A stretch of DNA of 64,000 nucleotides, taken from Methanomassiliicoccaceae archaeon. GTDB lineage: Archaea; Thermoplasmatota; Thermoplasmata; Methanomassiliicoccales; Methanomethylophilaceae. Each line of letters begins with the position of its first letter. Positions within the stretch are counted from its first letter, which is position 1. The stretch lies in the NCBI GenBank assembly GCA_009778575.1, contig WRJJ01000001.1, positions 1-64,000 on the forward strand, written 5' to 3'. The translations under genes were made by a program, and so were the position numbers. The notes beneath the pieces are model-generated. The model saw only the letters and a list, made by a program, of their open reading frames with translations. It made no database searches and was not told where the DNA came from. Below are positions 1 to 7,776 of this stretch, one piece after another.

Positions 1-366
1 AGATACCACCGCATCCCGTACATCGACGGCGCCACCGATGGGTTCAGAGGCAAAGTGCAGGTCGTATTGGAGAGCGGACCGTGTCTGGAGTGCGGGATGA
101 ACGACAGCCATATGAGGCTGATGGATGAGAGATTCTCCTGTACCGGAGGAGGCTCATATTTCGTACCGAAGCTGGCATCGGAGATAACGACCACATCCGT
201 GGTGGCAGCTATTCAAATCAGAGAAGCAATGAAAATATTATCAGGAAGGAAGGAATTGGGCATCAGGAACGTGATGTACTACGATGGGCTTTCAGGAACC
301 ACCACGGTTCTTGAGATCCCGGAAGACAAAAGTTGTCTGAACCACACCACAGAGGAATTGAAATGA
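1..366 (+). CDS. E1-like (ThiF/UBA superfamily) ubiquitin-activating-type enzyme, C-terminal part, truncated by window start
   Basis: Frame open from base 1: RYHRIPYIDGATDGFRGKVQVVLESGPCLECGM...; ThiF-like 'G..G.v.v....p.CleC' segment; ATGA overlap with the next ORF. Confidence 0.75.
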   Translation, partial: RYHRIPYIDGATDGFRGKVQVVLESGPCLECGMNDSHMRLMDERFSCTGGGSYFVPKLASEITTTSVVAAIQIREAMKILSGRKELGIRNVMYYDGLSGTTTVLEIPEDKSCLNHTTEELK

Positions 367-605
367 CCGTCAGGATCACCGTTGTGAACACATTGAACAG
401 TTCATCAATAAGGATGGAGCTGGAAACATATGAGTCCGTAGAGGACATAATAGACACGGCCGCAGAGTATTGGGGGAAGGATGCGGGAGCATACGTGCTC
501 AGAAAAGGATCGAAACTCCTCAACAAAAGACAAAGCATCGACGAGATAAACCTCAGGGACGACGATATCATTGAGATGATCCCGGACCCTGAAGGCGGGA
601 GATGA
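363..605 (+). CDS. Ubiquitin-like beta-grasp protein with C-terminal di-glycine (…PDPEGGR*)
   Basis: 80 aa, MTVRITVVNTLNSSSIRMELETYESVEDIIDTAAEYWGKDAGAYVLRKGSKLLNKRQSIDEINLRDDDIIEMIPDPEGGR; ATG overlaps E1 stop; adjacent to E2/JAMM. Confidence 0.85.
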   Translation: MTVRITVVNTLNSSSIRMELETYESVEDIIDTAAEYWGKDAGAYVLRKGSKLLNKRQSIDEINLRDDDIIEMIPDPEGGR

Positions 606-606
606 G

Positions 607-1092
607 ATGGGCCTGATAAGGCCGGTGCTGATAAAGAGGATCAATAACGAGATCCTCGGCCTGAATGATCACCTCCGGATCAAAATTCGCCCCGTGCCGG
701 AGAATGCGGGGTTTCCCATCGAGATAAGCATAGCGCTCAAGAACACCCCCGCTAAGATATCCAAGGATGCGGTGGGCAGCGAGCATGCCTTCGTCATCAT
801 TGTTTCTGAAGACTACCCATACGAAAGACCAAGGGCAAAGTGGATGACCCCCATATTCCACCCTAACATAATGATGCCGGAGGACGGCGGCTTTGTCTGC
901 GTGAAGACGCTTGACAATTGGTCATTCGGGTCATCGCTGCTGTCTTTCGTAAAAGGCGTGGAGCAGCTGATCTCAGACCCGAACCCCATGAACCCGTATG
1001 GTACGGGTTCCTGTATGGAGGCTGCAAGATGGTATGCCGAGAACAGACCGAAGTTCGAGGCCGAGGTAAGGTACGGTGGCCGCAATGCCTAA
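607..1092 (+). CDS. E2 ubiquitin-conjugating enzyme-like protein (UBC fold)
   Basis: YPYERPRAKWMTPIFHPNIMMPEDGGFVCVKTLDNWSFGSSLLSFVKGVEQLISDPNPMNP: HPN motif, downstream Cys, conserved W and PNP. Confidence 0.9.
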   Translation: MGLIRPVLIKRINNEILGLNDHLRIKIRPVPENAGFPIEISIALKNTPAKISKDAVGSEHAFVIIVSEDYPYERPRAKWMTPIFHPNIMMPEDGGFVCVKTLDNWSFGSSLLSFVKGVEQLISDPNPMNPYGTGSCMEAARWYAENRPKFEAEVRYGGRNA

Positions 1093-1585
1093 GATCATCT
1101 CAGCCGACACGCCCGATATAGAGTTCAGGACAAGGTCCGTAAAAGGAGTATCACTCTTTGTAAGCGAGGATGCGGTAGCATCCATGACAGACCATGCGGA
1201 CAAGGGATATCTTGAGAACAAAGAGATAATGGGCCTGCTGATGGGACACATCATGAAAGATGAAGAGGGGATGTACGTGAAAGCGACGGATGCGGTAACA
1301 TCCGGGTTAGATGCGGACGAGGCAAGCGTCAGGTTCAGGGAAGAGGACCTGGAGGGCCTTTTCGAATCCATCGACAGGTGCGAAGGGAATGCCGTCGTTG
1401 GCTGGTACCATTCCCATCTGGGCATAGGATGTTACCTTTCCGATGTGGATATAAGAACTCATACCGGCATATTCGGCGATGAGATCGGATTTGCCATCGT
1501 CATCGACCCGTCTGACTCGACCTTCGCCGCATTCTCCTGCGGCAGAAACGGACCGCAAAAGGTCCAGATGGTCATCCTGACGTGA
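1085..1585 (+). CDS. JAMM/MPN+ metallopeptidase (deubiquitinase-like)
   Basis: KEIMGLLMG...GWYHSHLGIGCYLSDVD = E...HxHx7SxxD JAMM motif; start overlaps E2 stop. Confidence 0.9.
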   Translation: MPKIISADTPDIEFRTRSVKGVSLFVSEDAVASMTDHADKGYLENKEIMGLLMGHIMKDEEGMYVKATDAVTSGLDADEASVRFREEDLEGLFESIDRCEGNAVVGWYHSHLGIGCYLSDVDIRTHTGIFGDEIGFAIVIDPSDSTFAAFSCGRNGPQKVQMVILT

Positions 1586-2125
1586 TCACACCCAAATGGC
1601 GTGCCTTCTGCGCATATCGTCTTCTGTGACATCGAGCCTTTTCATCAGTTCCGGTATGATGCAGTCAAAGAAGAAAAGCACGGTATCCTCAAAGATCGTT
1701 CCCAGAGGGGCCAGAGTGGAATCCATCTCGTCGTTTTTGATCTTGAAGATGATCGCGGTGTTCGAGACCACCGCAAGCTTGCTTGATGCGGATGATGTCA
1801 AAGCCACGACGTGGGCGCCTATGCGTCTGGCTATCTCTGCTGTCTGAACAACGGAGGTCGTCAGTCCGGTGTTCGATACGAGTATCGTAAGGTCATTCTT
1901 CCCGATGATCGGAGTGGTCATGTCACCCACGAAGTGGACTTTCAGTCCGAGCTGAACCATCCTTACCGAGAAGAGCTGTCCGATAAGGCCGGACCTGCCG
2001 GAGCCGTACACGAATATCTTCTCTTTGGAGACGATCAGGTCCATAAGCGTGTTCCAATCCTCCTCAGGTATCGAATAGACCACGGCTTTGCAGCGTTCTT
2101 TCAGATAATCCATCGTTTCCCGCAA
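1586..2125 (-). CDS. hxlB: 6-phospho-3-hexuloisomerase (SIS domain)
   Basis: SIS domain FVYGSGRSGLIGQLFSVRMVQLG...VSNTG; PHI-like length. Confidence 0.8.
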   Translation of the reverse strand: MRETMDYLKERCKAVVYSIPEEDWNTLMDLIVSKEKIFVYGSGRSGLIGQLFSVRMVQLGLKVHFVGDMTTPIIGKNDLTILVSNTGLTTSVVQTAEIARRIGAHVVALTSSASSKLAVVSNTAIIFKIKNDEMDSTLAPLGTIFEDTVLFFFDCIIPELMKRLDVTEDDMRRRHAIWV

Positions 2126-2129
2126 GGTC

Positions 2130-3173
2130 TCATTCCTCTGCGGCAGCTGCTACCTCGGCAGCTTTCCTCTTCTCCTTCAGCGCCTTGGCGACCCTTTTGC
2201 TCAGGACCCTTTCGTTAATGATCCTCATATACATCGCGTCATGTTCCAGCAGCGGAGATGATGATATTATCGTCGCCTCCGGGTTGAGCTCGCAGAGCGC
2301 CTCGGCCAAAGGCTCGAACTTCAGGTCCCCCTTCTTTATCGGGGTAAGCCTCCTTTCGTTGCCGTCGCTGTATTCGACTCCCGCAAATGACATTTGGATG
2401 CGGTCCTTGCAATACGGCTCCACCTGTTGCAGAAGGTCGAGATAATCCTCGGATTCCATAAGGGAACCGTTGGTCCTCGAGTGGTAGTGGGGGAAATTGA
2501 CCACGGGAACGATACCGTCCACGGAATCGCAGAGATCCAGAACCTGTTCCAGAGAGCCGAAGACGGATTGGTGGCCGGTTATCTCTACGCCGAGTTTCGG
2601 GCGTATATTGTTCTCATTCCACCAATCCATTATGTTCTCGACATTCTCCACGATGTTCGCATCGATATCTTCCTCCGGAAGTCTCCCGGTGTAAAGGCCC
2701 AGGCTCGTTATGACCACTTCGCCGTCAAGCGCGTTCACGATCGTCGCGGCCCTCCTGATGCTGTCGATGCATGAACCCGTGAGCTCGTTGTTCGAACCCA
2801 GGTCCATATAGTAAGGGGTGTGAAGAGACACATGGACGTCAAGCCGTTTTGCTATCTCGCCTATCTTGTAAAGTTCGCCGAAGCTGCCCGTTATTCCCGA
2901 CGGCATATAGATGAGGCCATCCTCCTCTTCAATGACGGTCTCGGGGTCGGTCATCAATTCGCCGTCCCTTTCCAGCTCCACAACGAAATCGTCCTTTACG
3001 TCCCTGATCCTGATCCCTACCTCATCCTCGTTAGGGTATCTTCCGTATACCCCCGCCCTTACCATTTGTATCCCCAAAGCGTTAAGGCTAAGGTTGTGTA
3101 CATCCTCGATCCCATCTTTGAGCGTTCGTCCTTTGCACGACAGGGGTATTCCGGCGGGTCCGAATCTTATCAT
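2130..3173 (-). CDS. Endonuclease IV-like / AP endonuclease family TIM-barrel protein
   Basis: MIRFGPAGIPLSCKGR...VSLHTPYYMDLGS...GVEITGH. Confidence 0.75.
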   Translation of the reverse strand: MIRFGPAGIPLSCKGRTLKDGIEDVHNLSLNALGIQMVRAGVYGRYPNEDEVGIRIRDVKDDFVVELERDGELMTDPETVIEEEDGLIYMPSGITGSFGELYKIGEIAKRLDVHVSLHTPYYMDLGSNNELTGSCIDSIRRAATIVNALDGEVVITSLGLYTGRLPEEDIDANIVENVENIMDWWNENNIRPKLGVEITGHQSVFGSLEQVLDLCDSVDGIVPVVNFPHYHSRTNGSLMESEDYLDLLQQVEPYCKDRIQMSFAGVEYSDGNERRLTPIKKGDLKFEPLAEALCELNPEATIISSSPLLEHDAMYMRIINERVLSKRVAKALKEKRKAAEVAAAAEE

Positions 3174-3311
3174 GGTGTCACCAACTGAACATATGTATAC
3201 TGGGCAGTATTAAAATATATGCCCATGCGGACGCGATAGGCAAGGAAGTAGTGATAGTTTTATAAACAACCTCCCCATACGACGGTTACCCAATGTCGGG
3301 AGAGTCAGAAA

Positions 3312-3674
3312 ATGAGTGAGAGCTTCAAAACGAATCCCCAGCTCGTTGCCTTGATATCGGAACTCAAGGCAAAGACAAGGGAGAACGAGGCCGCTATCTG
3401 GCGAGACATAGCGCTTAGGCTTGAGAAACCGAGAAGGAACTGGGCCGAAGCGAACCTCAGCAAACTTGAAAGGTATGCGAAGGACGGGGACGTGATAATC
3501 GTTCCCGGAAAGGTTCTCGCCGCAGGAAGCGTAACAAAGAAGATAACCGTGGCTGCATACAGTTTCTCGGATGCTGCGGCAGCAGGCATAGCCGCTGCCG
3601 GAGGAAAGACAATGACGATAAGGGAGCTTATGGAATCGAATCCTAAGGGCTCCGGCGTGAGGATCATGAGGTGA
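3312..3674 (+). CDS. rpl18e: Ribosomal protein L18e
   Basis: LISELKAKTRENEAAIWRDIALRLEKPRRNWAEANLSKL...VPGKVLAAG; cluster context. Confidence 0.95.
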   Translation: MSESFKTNPQLVALISELKAKTRENEAAIWRDIALRLEKPRRNWAEANLSKLERYAKDGDVIIVPGKVLAAGSVTKKITVAAYSFSDAAAAGIAAAGGKTMTIRELMESNPKGSGVRIMR

Positions 3675-4105
3675 TGAGGATGGTCACAGTAATAGATGCA
3701 AAAGGACTGGTCCATGGCAGGCTTGCCAGCAACGTCGCCGAAATGATCATGGGCGGAGAGGAAGTAGTGGTCCTCAACGCGGAAGGCATTGTGATAACCG
3801 GTCAGAGGGACATGATCTTTGCTGACTTCAAGGCAAAGGTCGACCGCGGAGACACAACGAAAAGGAAAGGCCCCTTCTACCCCCGCAGGGCGGATCTGCT
3901 TTTCAAACGCTGCGTAAGGGGAATGATCCCCTGGAAGACCACGAGCGGAAGGGACGCTTACAGGAGACTCCACGTTTATGTGGGGACGCCGAAGCAGTTC
4001 GAGTCATGCGAGAAACTGAGGCCCGAAGAGGCTGACAGAGAGATCACCGGCAAATACACAACCCTGGGAGCCGTCTCAAAATTCCTGGGATCCAACGTGA
4101 GATGA
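3674..4105 (+). CDS. rpl13: Ribosomal protein uL13
   Basis: VIDAKGLVHGRLASNVAEMIMGGEEVVVLNAE. Confidence 0.95.
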   Translation: MRMVTVIDAKGLVHGRLASNVAEMIMGGEEVVVLNAEGIVITGQRDMIFADFKAKVDRGDTTKRKGPFYPRRADLLFKRCVRGMIPWKTTSGRDAYRRLHVYVGTPKQFESCEKLRPEEADREITGKYTTLGAVSKFLGSNVR

Positions 4106-4109
4106 TCGC

Positions 4110-4508
4110 ATGGAACACGTAAACACAAGCGGAAAAAGGAAGACTGCGATCGCAAGGGCGACCGTCAAAGAGGGTACAGGCAGAGTGACCATCAACAAGG
4201 TCCCCCTGGACACATACGGCCCGGAACTGGCAAGGCTTAAGATCGAAGAGCCTCTCGGCCTTGTGCCGGAGAAGGCATCACAGGTGGACATAGCCGTGTT
4301 GGTCAAAGGCGGAGGAGTGATGGGTCAGGCTGCGGCGGCAAGGACCGCGATCGCAAGAGGGCTCGTCGACTTCTATAAGGATGAGGAGATGGAAGCGGTG
4401 TTCAGAGCATACGACAGGACACTCATCATCAACGATGACAGAAGGAAGCTCCCCAAGAACCCGCTCGGACACGGTGCCCGCGCCAAGAAGCAGAAGTCAT
4501 ATCGTTAA
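4110..4508 (+). CDS. rps9: Ribosomal protein uS9
   Basis: TSGKRKTAIARATVKEGTGRVTIN ... GHGARAKKQKSYR. Confidence 0.95.
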   Translation: MEHVNTSGKRKTAIARATVKEGTGRVTINKVPLDTYGPELARLKIEEPLGLVPEKASQVDIAVLVKGGGVMGQAAAARTAIARGLVDFYKDEEMEAVFRAYDRTLIINDDRRKLPKNPLGHGARAKKQKSYR

Positions 4509-4517
4509 GGTGATATC

Positions 4518-4709
4518 ATGATAATACCGGTGAGATGCTTTACATGCGGAAAGGTGGTCGGAAGCGCATACCCAGAGTATGTTAAACGCGTAGGCATGGG
4601 AGAGAACCCCAAGGATGTCCTGGACAGCCTCGGGTTCGAAAGATACTGCTGCCGCAGGATGATAGTATCTCATGCAGATCTCATCGGAGAGATAGCGCCT
4701 CTCGGATAA
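4518..4709 (+). CDS. rpoN: DNA-directed RNA polymerase subunit N
   Basis: [15 protein letters not shown]...[11 protein letters not shown]. Confidence 0.97.
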   Translation: MIIPVRCFTCGKVVGSAYPEYVKRVGMGENPKDVLDSLGFERYCCRRMIVSHADLIGEIAPLG

Positions 4710-4736
4710 ACCATTTAACAAAAACCTATTAATCAT

Positions 4737-4809
4737 GGGCCCGTGGGGTAGCTTGGTATCCTTCTTGCTTGGGGTGCAAGTAACTCCAGTTCAAATCTGG
4801 GCGGGCCCA
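4737..4809 (+). tRNA. tRNA-Pro (GGG)
   Basis: GGGCCCG/CGGGCCC acceptor, CTTGC-TTGGGGT-GCAAG anticodon arm, TTCAAAT T-loop, CC after discriminator. Confidence 0.95.
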
Positions 4810-4813
4810 CCTA
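4794..4813. repeat. Direct repeat copy L (aatctgggcgggcccaccta), within tRNA-Pro 3' end
   Basis: 20 bp identical to 5859-5878. Confidence 0.95.
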
Positions 4814-4820
4814 ACTCTCT

Positions 4821-4850
4821 CGCCAGAAAGTCAATTTTGAAATTCAATAA
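4821..4850 (+). repeat. Imperfect inverted repeat, left arm
   Basis: cgccagaaagtcaattttgaaattcaataa; reverse complement matches 5816-5845 at about 23/30. Confidence 0.65.
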
Positions 4851-5002
4851 CATTTCTTATCATATGCAAAAAAGAATGGGAAAATTACGGAGTGAGGCCT
4901 AACAGGTAAAACCCGTTCTCCCCTCTCCAAGTCCTCATATGTACTAGTACTATATCAAACATCTGACTCAAATAATAAATCTGTGTTGCGCTATGCTTCC
5001 GC

Positions 5003-5761
5003 ATGGGCGTAACATGCGAAATGGTATTCATCGATGAGTCAGGAGCAGGCACCATCAAACAAGATAAGAATAGCCTGTGGGTCACTGCGGGAGTACTATC
5101 AAGATTAGACACGCATGGTACGCTCACAGCAGACTTTCAAGAAATGAAGAATAGGTTGATGCGTAACCCTATGGAAGAATTCAAAGGGAGTGTCGTGCCC
5201 AAACATTTATTGGAAGGAAAAACTGCAGAAGATGTCGCCATTGAAATATCAGAACTTATGAAAAAATATGATATGTGCGCATGGATCACAGGAACGAATA
5301 GAGATTTCGCACAAAGCTGTAAAAAATATTTTATCCCCTCTAACATAAAAAAAGGCATACAGGCCAAGGATGTTGCAAGAGAGCTTCTTCTTGAAAGGGT
5401 GTCAGGATACGTAAAAAATCAAAATCAAGAATTCTATACCTACCAATTGATATGGGATCTGTCTGATGTGAGCGAACTTATAGACTTTAGCGCAATCACA
5501 TCTACCTATGTCGACCCCCACAGCAAAAGGGCACTTTGTCTGCAAATAATACCCAAGATTTTGGGCGCACTTTCTCATGATTGGGTCGAACTGCAAATCG
5601 CAGACGTATTATCAAATTTTGCACTGAATAAGATTGCCGACGGTAAATTCCCTGATGCTGATAAAGAAAAAAGTGTCGCGTTCAAAAAGTACCTATATCC
5701 AAGACTTACAAGGTCTGCAAGAGGTACGGTTGGGGTTGGTTGGAAGTTGCTTGGATTGTGA
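5003..5761 (+). CDS. DUF3800-like protein
   Basis: N-terminal VFIDESGAG and C-terminal LQIADVLSNFALNK typical of the DUF3800 family. Confidence 0.7.
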   Translation: MGVTCEMVFIDESGAGTIKQDKNSLWVTAGVLSRLDTHGTLTADFQEMKNRLMRNPMEEFKGSVVPKHLLEGKTAEDVAIEISELMKKYDMCAWITGTNRDFAQSCKKYFIPSNIKKGIQAKDVARELLLERVSGYVKNQNQEFYTYQLIWDLSDVSELIDFSAITSTYVDPHSKRALCLQIIPKILGALSHDWVELQIADVLSNFALNKIADGKFPDADKEKSVAFKKYLYPRLTRSARGTVGVGWKLLGL

Positions 5762-5815
5762 TGTGCAAATACGCTCAAAGCGAACGCGCTTATTTCAATA
5801 ACACAGTAAACCACC

Positions 5816-5845
5816 TTATTGAAATTCATTTTTGAATTGCTGGCA
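5816..5845 (-). repeat. Imperfect inverted repeat, right arm
   Basis: ttattgaaattcatttttgaattgctggca; matches reverse complement of 4821-4850. Confidence 0.65.
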
Positions 5846-5858
5846 ATCAATAAATGCC

Positions 5859-5878
5859 AATCTGGGCGGGCCCACCTA
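5859..5878. repeat. Direct repeat copy R (aatctgggcgggcccaccta), att-like
   Basis: Exact copy of tRNA-Pro 3' end 4794-4813. Confidence 0.95.
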
Positions 5879-5894
5879 TTCCCCTACTTGTAGT

Positions 5895-6875
5895 TCAAGG
5901 ATCTTTTTCTCTGACCTTCTCTACCGACTGTATGCCCCCGTCCTCAATGATCTTGCGGTAGAACATCTCCACTGCCTCGGAGGGCGATAACTTCAGTTGG
6001 CTCAGGATATTCTCCGCCTCAACTTTGATGATGGAATCAACGCGCGCATTTATGACGGAACCTCTGTTCTTTGTCGGTCTTCCCGAGAGGACCTCATCGC
6101 ACAGGGACGCGATGTACTCGTTGTAGAACATCCCTTTCTCTCTGGACAAAGTACGGATGATGTTCGTGGTCTCGGAACCATACTGGGATGATTTTTTCTT
6201 CCTTGTTGCGATGTATGGGTATCCGAGGTCCACCGCGATATCTCTTAGGATAGATTTACGTGAATCCATATCTCTGGGTCTCAACTCATCTTGGTCAAGT
6301 TTCCGGATCCCTGATATCACTTCTTCCATCATATACGGGTACAGGAGGCTTTTGCCGAAATGCTTCGCGATCGCCAGTTCGCAGGGGATGGATACCTTAA
6401 TGAGCCTGTCCACGGCGGCATCCTTCTGCATCTCGTAGTCGTTGTCTGTCTGATCGACGAATTTGGCACAACCCATGAAGTACTCGTCCGCGCCCTGCCC
6501 CGTGACCACCACATCCTCCCTTGCTTCTCTGCATACGCAGAAGAGTTGTAATTCATAGGATATCGTGAACGGATCGGTGGTGCCGGTGGCGGAGATCATC
6601 TCCTTGATCAAAGGCTCCATATTCCTTTTTGATATCTGCACTTGCGTCCAGGGAAGCTCCAGTCTTTCAGAAAGGTCCTTGGCCATTACAACGTCATGCG
6701 CCTTGTCCGTTCCGCAGGTGTACAGATGGACCGAGTTCGCATATTTCTTTGCGATGGCTGATATCAATCCGGAATCCAATCCTCCGGAGAACGCTACGGC
6801 AACATCTCTCCCTTCAGTAGAAATTCTGACGGCATCTATGATCGCCTGTTCCATCTCGGCATATTTGAAGGGCAC
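5895..6875 (-). CDS. Asparagine synthase-like PP-loop protein with C-terminal RelB/DinJ-like antitoxin domain
   Basis: FSGGLDSGL PP-loop, TGQGADEYFMG, no glutaminase domain; C-terminus RGSVINARVDSIIKVEAENILSQLKLSPSEAVEMFYRKIIEDGGI resembles RelB/DinJ. Confidence 0.8.
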   Translation of the reverse strand: MPFKYAEMEQAIIDAVRISTEGRDVAVAFSGGLDSGLISAIAKKYANSVHLYTCGTDKAHDVVMAKDLSERLELPWTQVQISKRNMEPLIKEMISATGTTDPFTISYELQLFCVCREAREDVVVTGQGADEYFMGCAKFVDQTDNDYEMQKDAAVDRLIKVSIPCELAIAKHFGKSLLYPYMMEEVISGIRKLDQDELRPRDMDSRKSILRDIAVDLGYPYIATRKKKSSQYGSETTNIIRTLSREKGMFYNEYIASLCDEVLSGRPTKNRGSVINARVDSIIKVEAENILSQLKLSPSEAVEMFYRKIIEDGGIQSVEKVREKDP

Positions 6876-6992
6876 ATATGGCGATGTTATTTCTCCACTA
6901 TAACGATAACTGGTAGACCGAGCTTACTTAAACCCGCCGGTCAGTCTCTTTTTTTGACAGCATTACACAGCATGAGAGCATTTTTACCCAAC

Positions 6993-7002
6993 AACAATTG
7001 TT
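6993..7002. promoter_or_regulatory. Perfect palindrome aacaattgtt upstream of the MNT/HEPN pair
   Basis: 10-bp palindrome 28 bp before the likely MNT start. Confidence 0.35.
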
Positions 7003-7029
7003 ATAGTCTATTTTGATGTTACATTGTGT

Positions 7030-7344
7030 ATGGATGCGGCAGATATGAAACACGATCACAGTTTCGAAGAGTTGTGTGAGATAGTTGCACCCATAGCGGA
7101 AAAATACGGCGCAGGCAGCATATATCTCTTCGGATCAAGAGCGCGCGGCGATAATTCTGAAAAAAGTGATTATGATTTCTTTGTAACTCTGGGGCAGATA
7201 CGAGGGTTAAAACTGTGCGGATTGCTCAGGGAGCTGGAAGAAGCACTAGGGAATGGTGTTGACATCGTAACAGGTGGGGCGCAACTGGAGGAAGACTTCT
7301 CAAAAGAGATACACCGCGAAATGAGGCTGATCTATGAATCGTGA
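7030..7344 (+). CDS. mntA: MNT-type minimal nucleotidyltransferase (antitoxin)
   Basis: YLFGSRARGDNSEKSDYDF (GSxRxRG...SDxD). Confidence 0.9.
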   Translation: MDAADMKHDHSFEELCEIVAPIAEKYGAGSIYLFGSRARGDNSEKSDYDFFVTLGQIRGLKLCGLLRELEEALGNGVDIVTGGAQLEEDFSKEIHREMRLIYES

Positions 7345-7684
7345 TATTAGATACATAGACTCGATCATCAGGCATTGTGTCAATATAGAAGAGGCCATTC
7401 AAATATTCGGCGCGGATGAAGAGGATTTTCTTGACAACGTGCATTTTCAGAACGATTGTGCATTTGCGTTATCGCAGGTGGGAGAGATCGTGAAAAGACT
7501 GTCTCCGGGTCTAACATCTAAACATCCGGAGGTAGAGTGGAGCAACATCGCCAAACTCAGAGATATGATATCCCATAAATATGAGGGTATCGAGTTGCAG
7601 GTTTTGTGGGACATAATAATGGACGATGTACCGTTGCTAAGAAAAGAATGCGAAATAATTCTCACAGAACTCAGGTCAAAATAA
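7334..7684 (+). CDS. hepT: HEPN-domain toxin (DUF86/HepT-like)
   Basis: RDMISHKYEGI = RX4H motif with following Y; overlaps MNT ORF. Confidence 0.9.
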   Translation: MNRDIRYIDSIIRHCVNIEEAIQIFGADEEDFLDNVHFQNDCAFALSQVGEIVKRLSPGLTSKHPEVEWSNIAKLRDMISHKYEGIELQVLWDIIMDDVPLLRKECEIILTELRSK

Positions 7685-7776
7685 CTCGACCGCCTAGTGG
7701 ATCTTCGATAAGTCAGTCTATTATTTAGTAAAAAATAGGATTTCAAAGGGTTTGAAAAATGGTTTAAGGAGGTTCA

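Larger units (their letters stand above)
4814..5878. mobile_element. Putative small tRNA-Pro-integrated element carrying a DUF3800-like ORF, no integrase
   Basis: 20-bp direct repeat of tRNA 3' end at both boundaries; imperfect ~30-bp inverted repeat (4821-4850 vs 5816-5845, about 23/30 match) just inside. Confidence 0.75.

Noticed and set aside
1072-1092. E2 C-terminus RYGGRNA as a second Ubl-like tail
   Set aside because: The GG lies at the end of an E2 fold, not a beta-grasp domain; probably coincidental.
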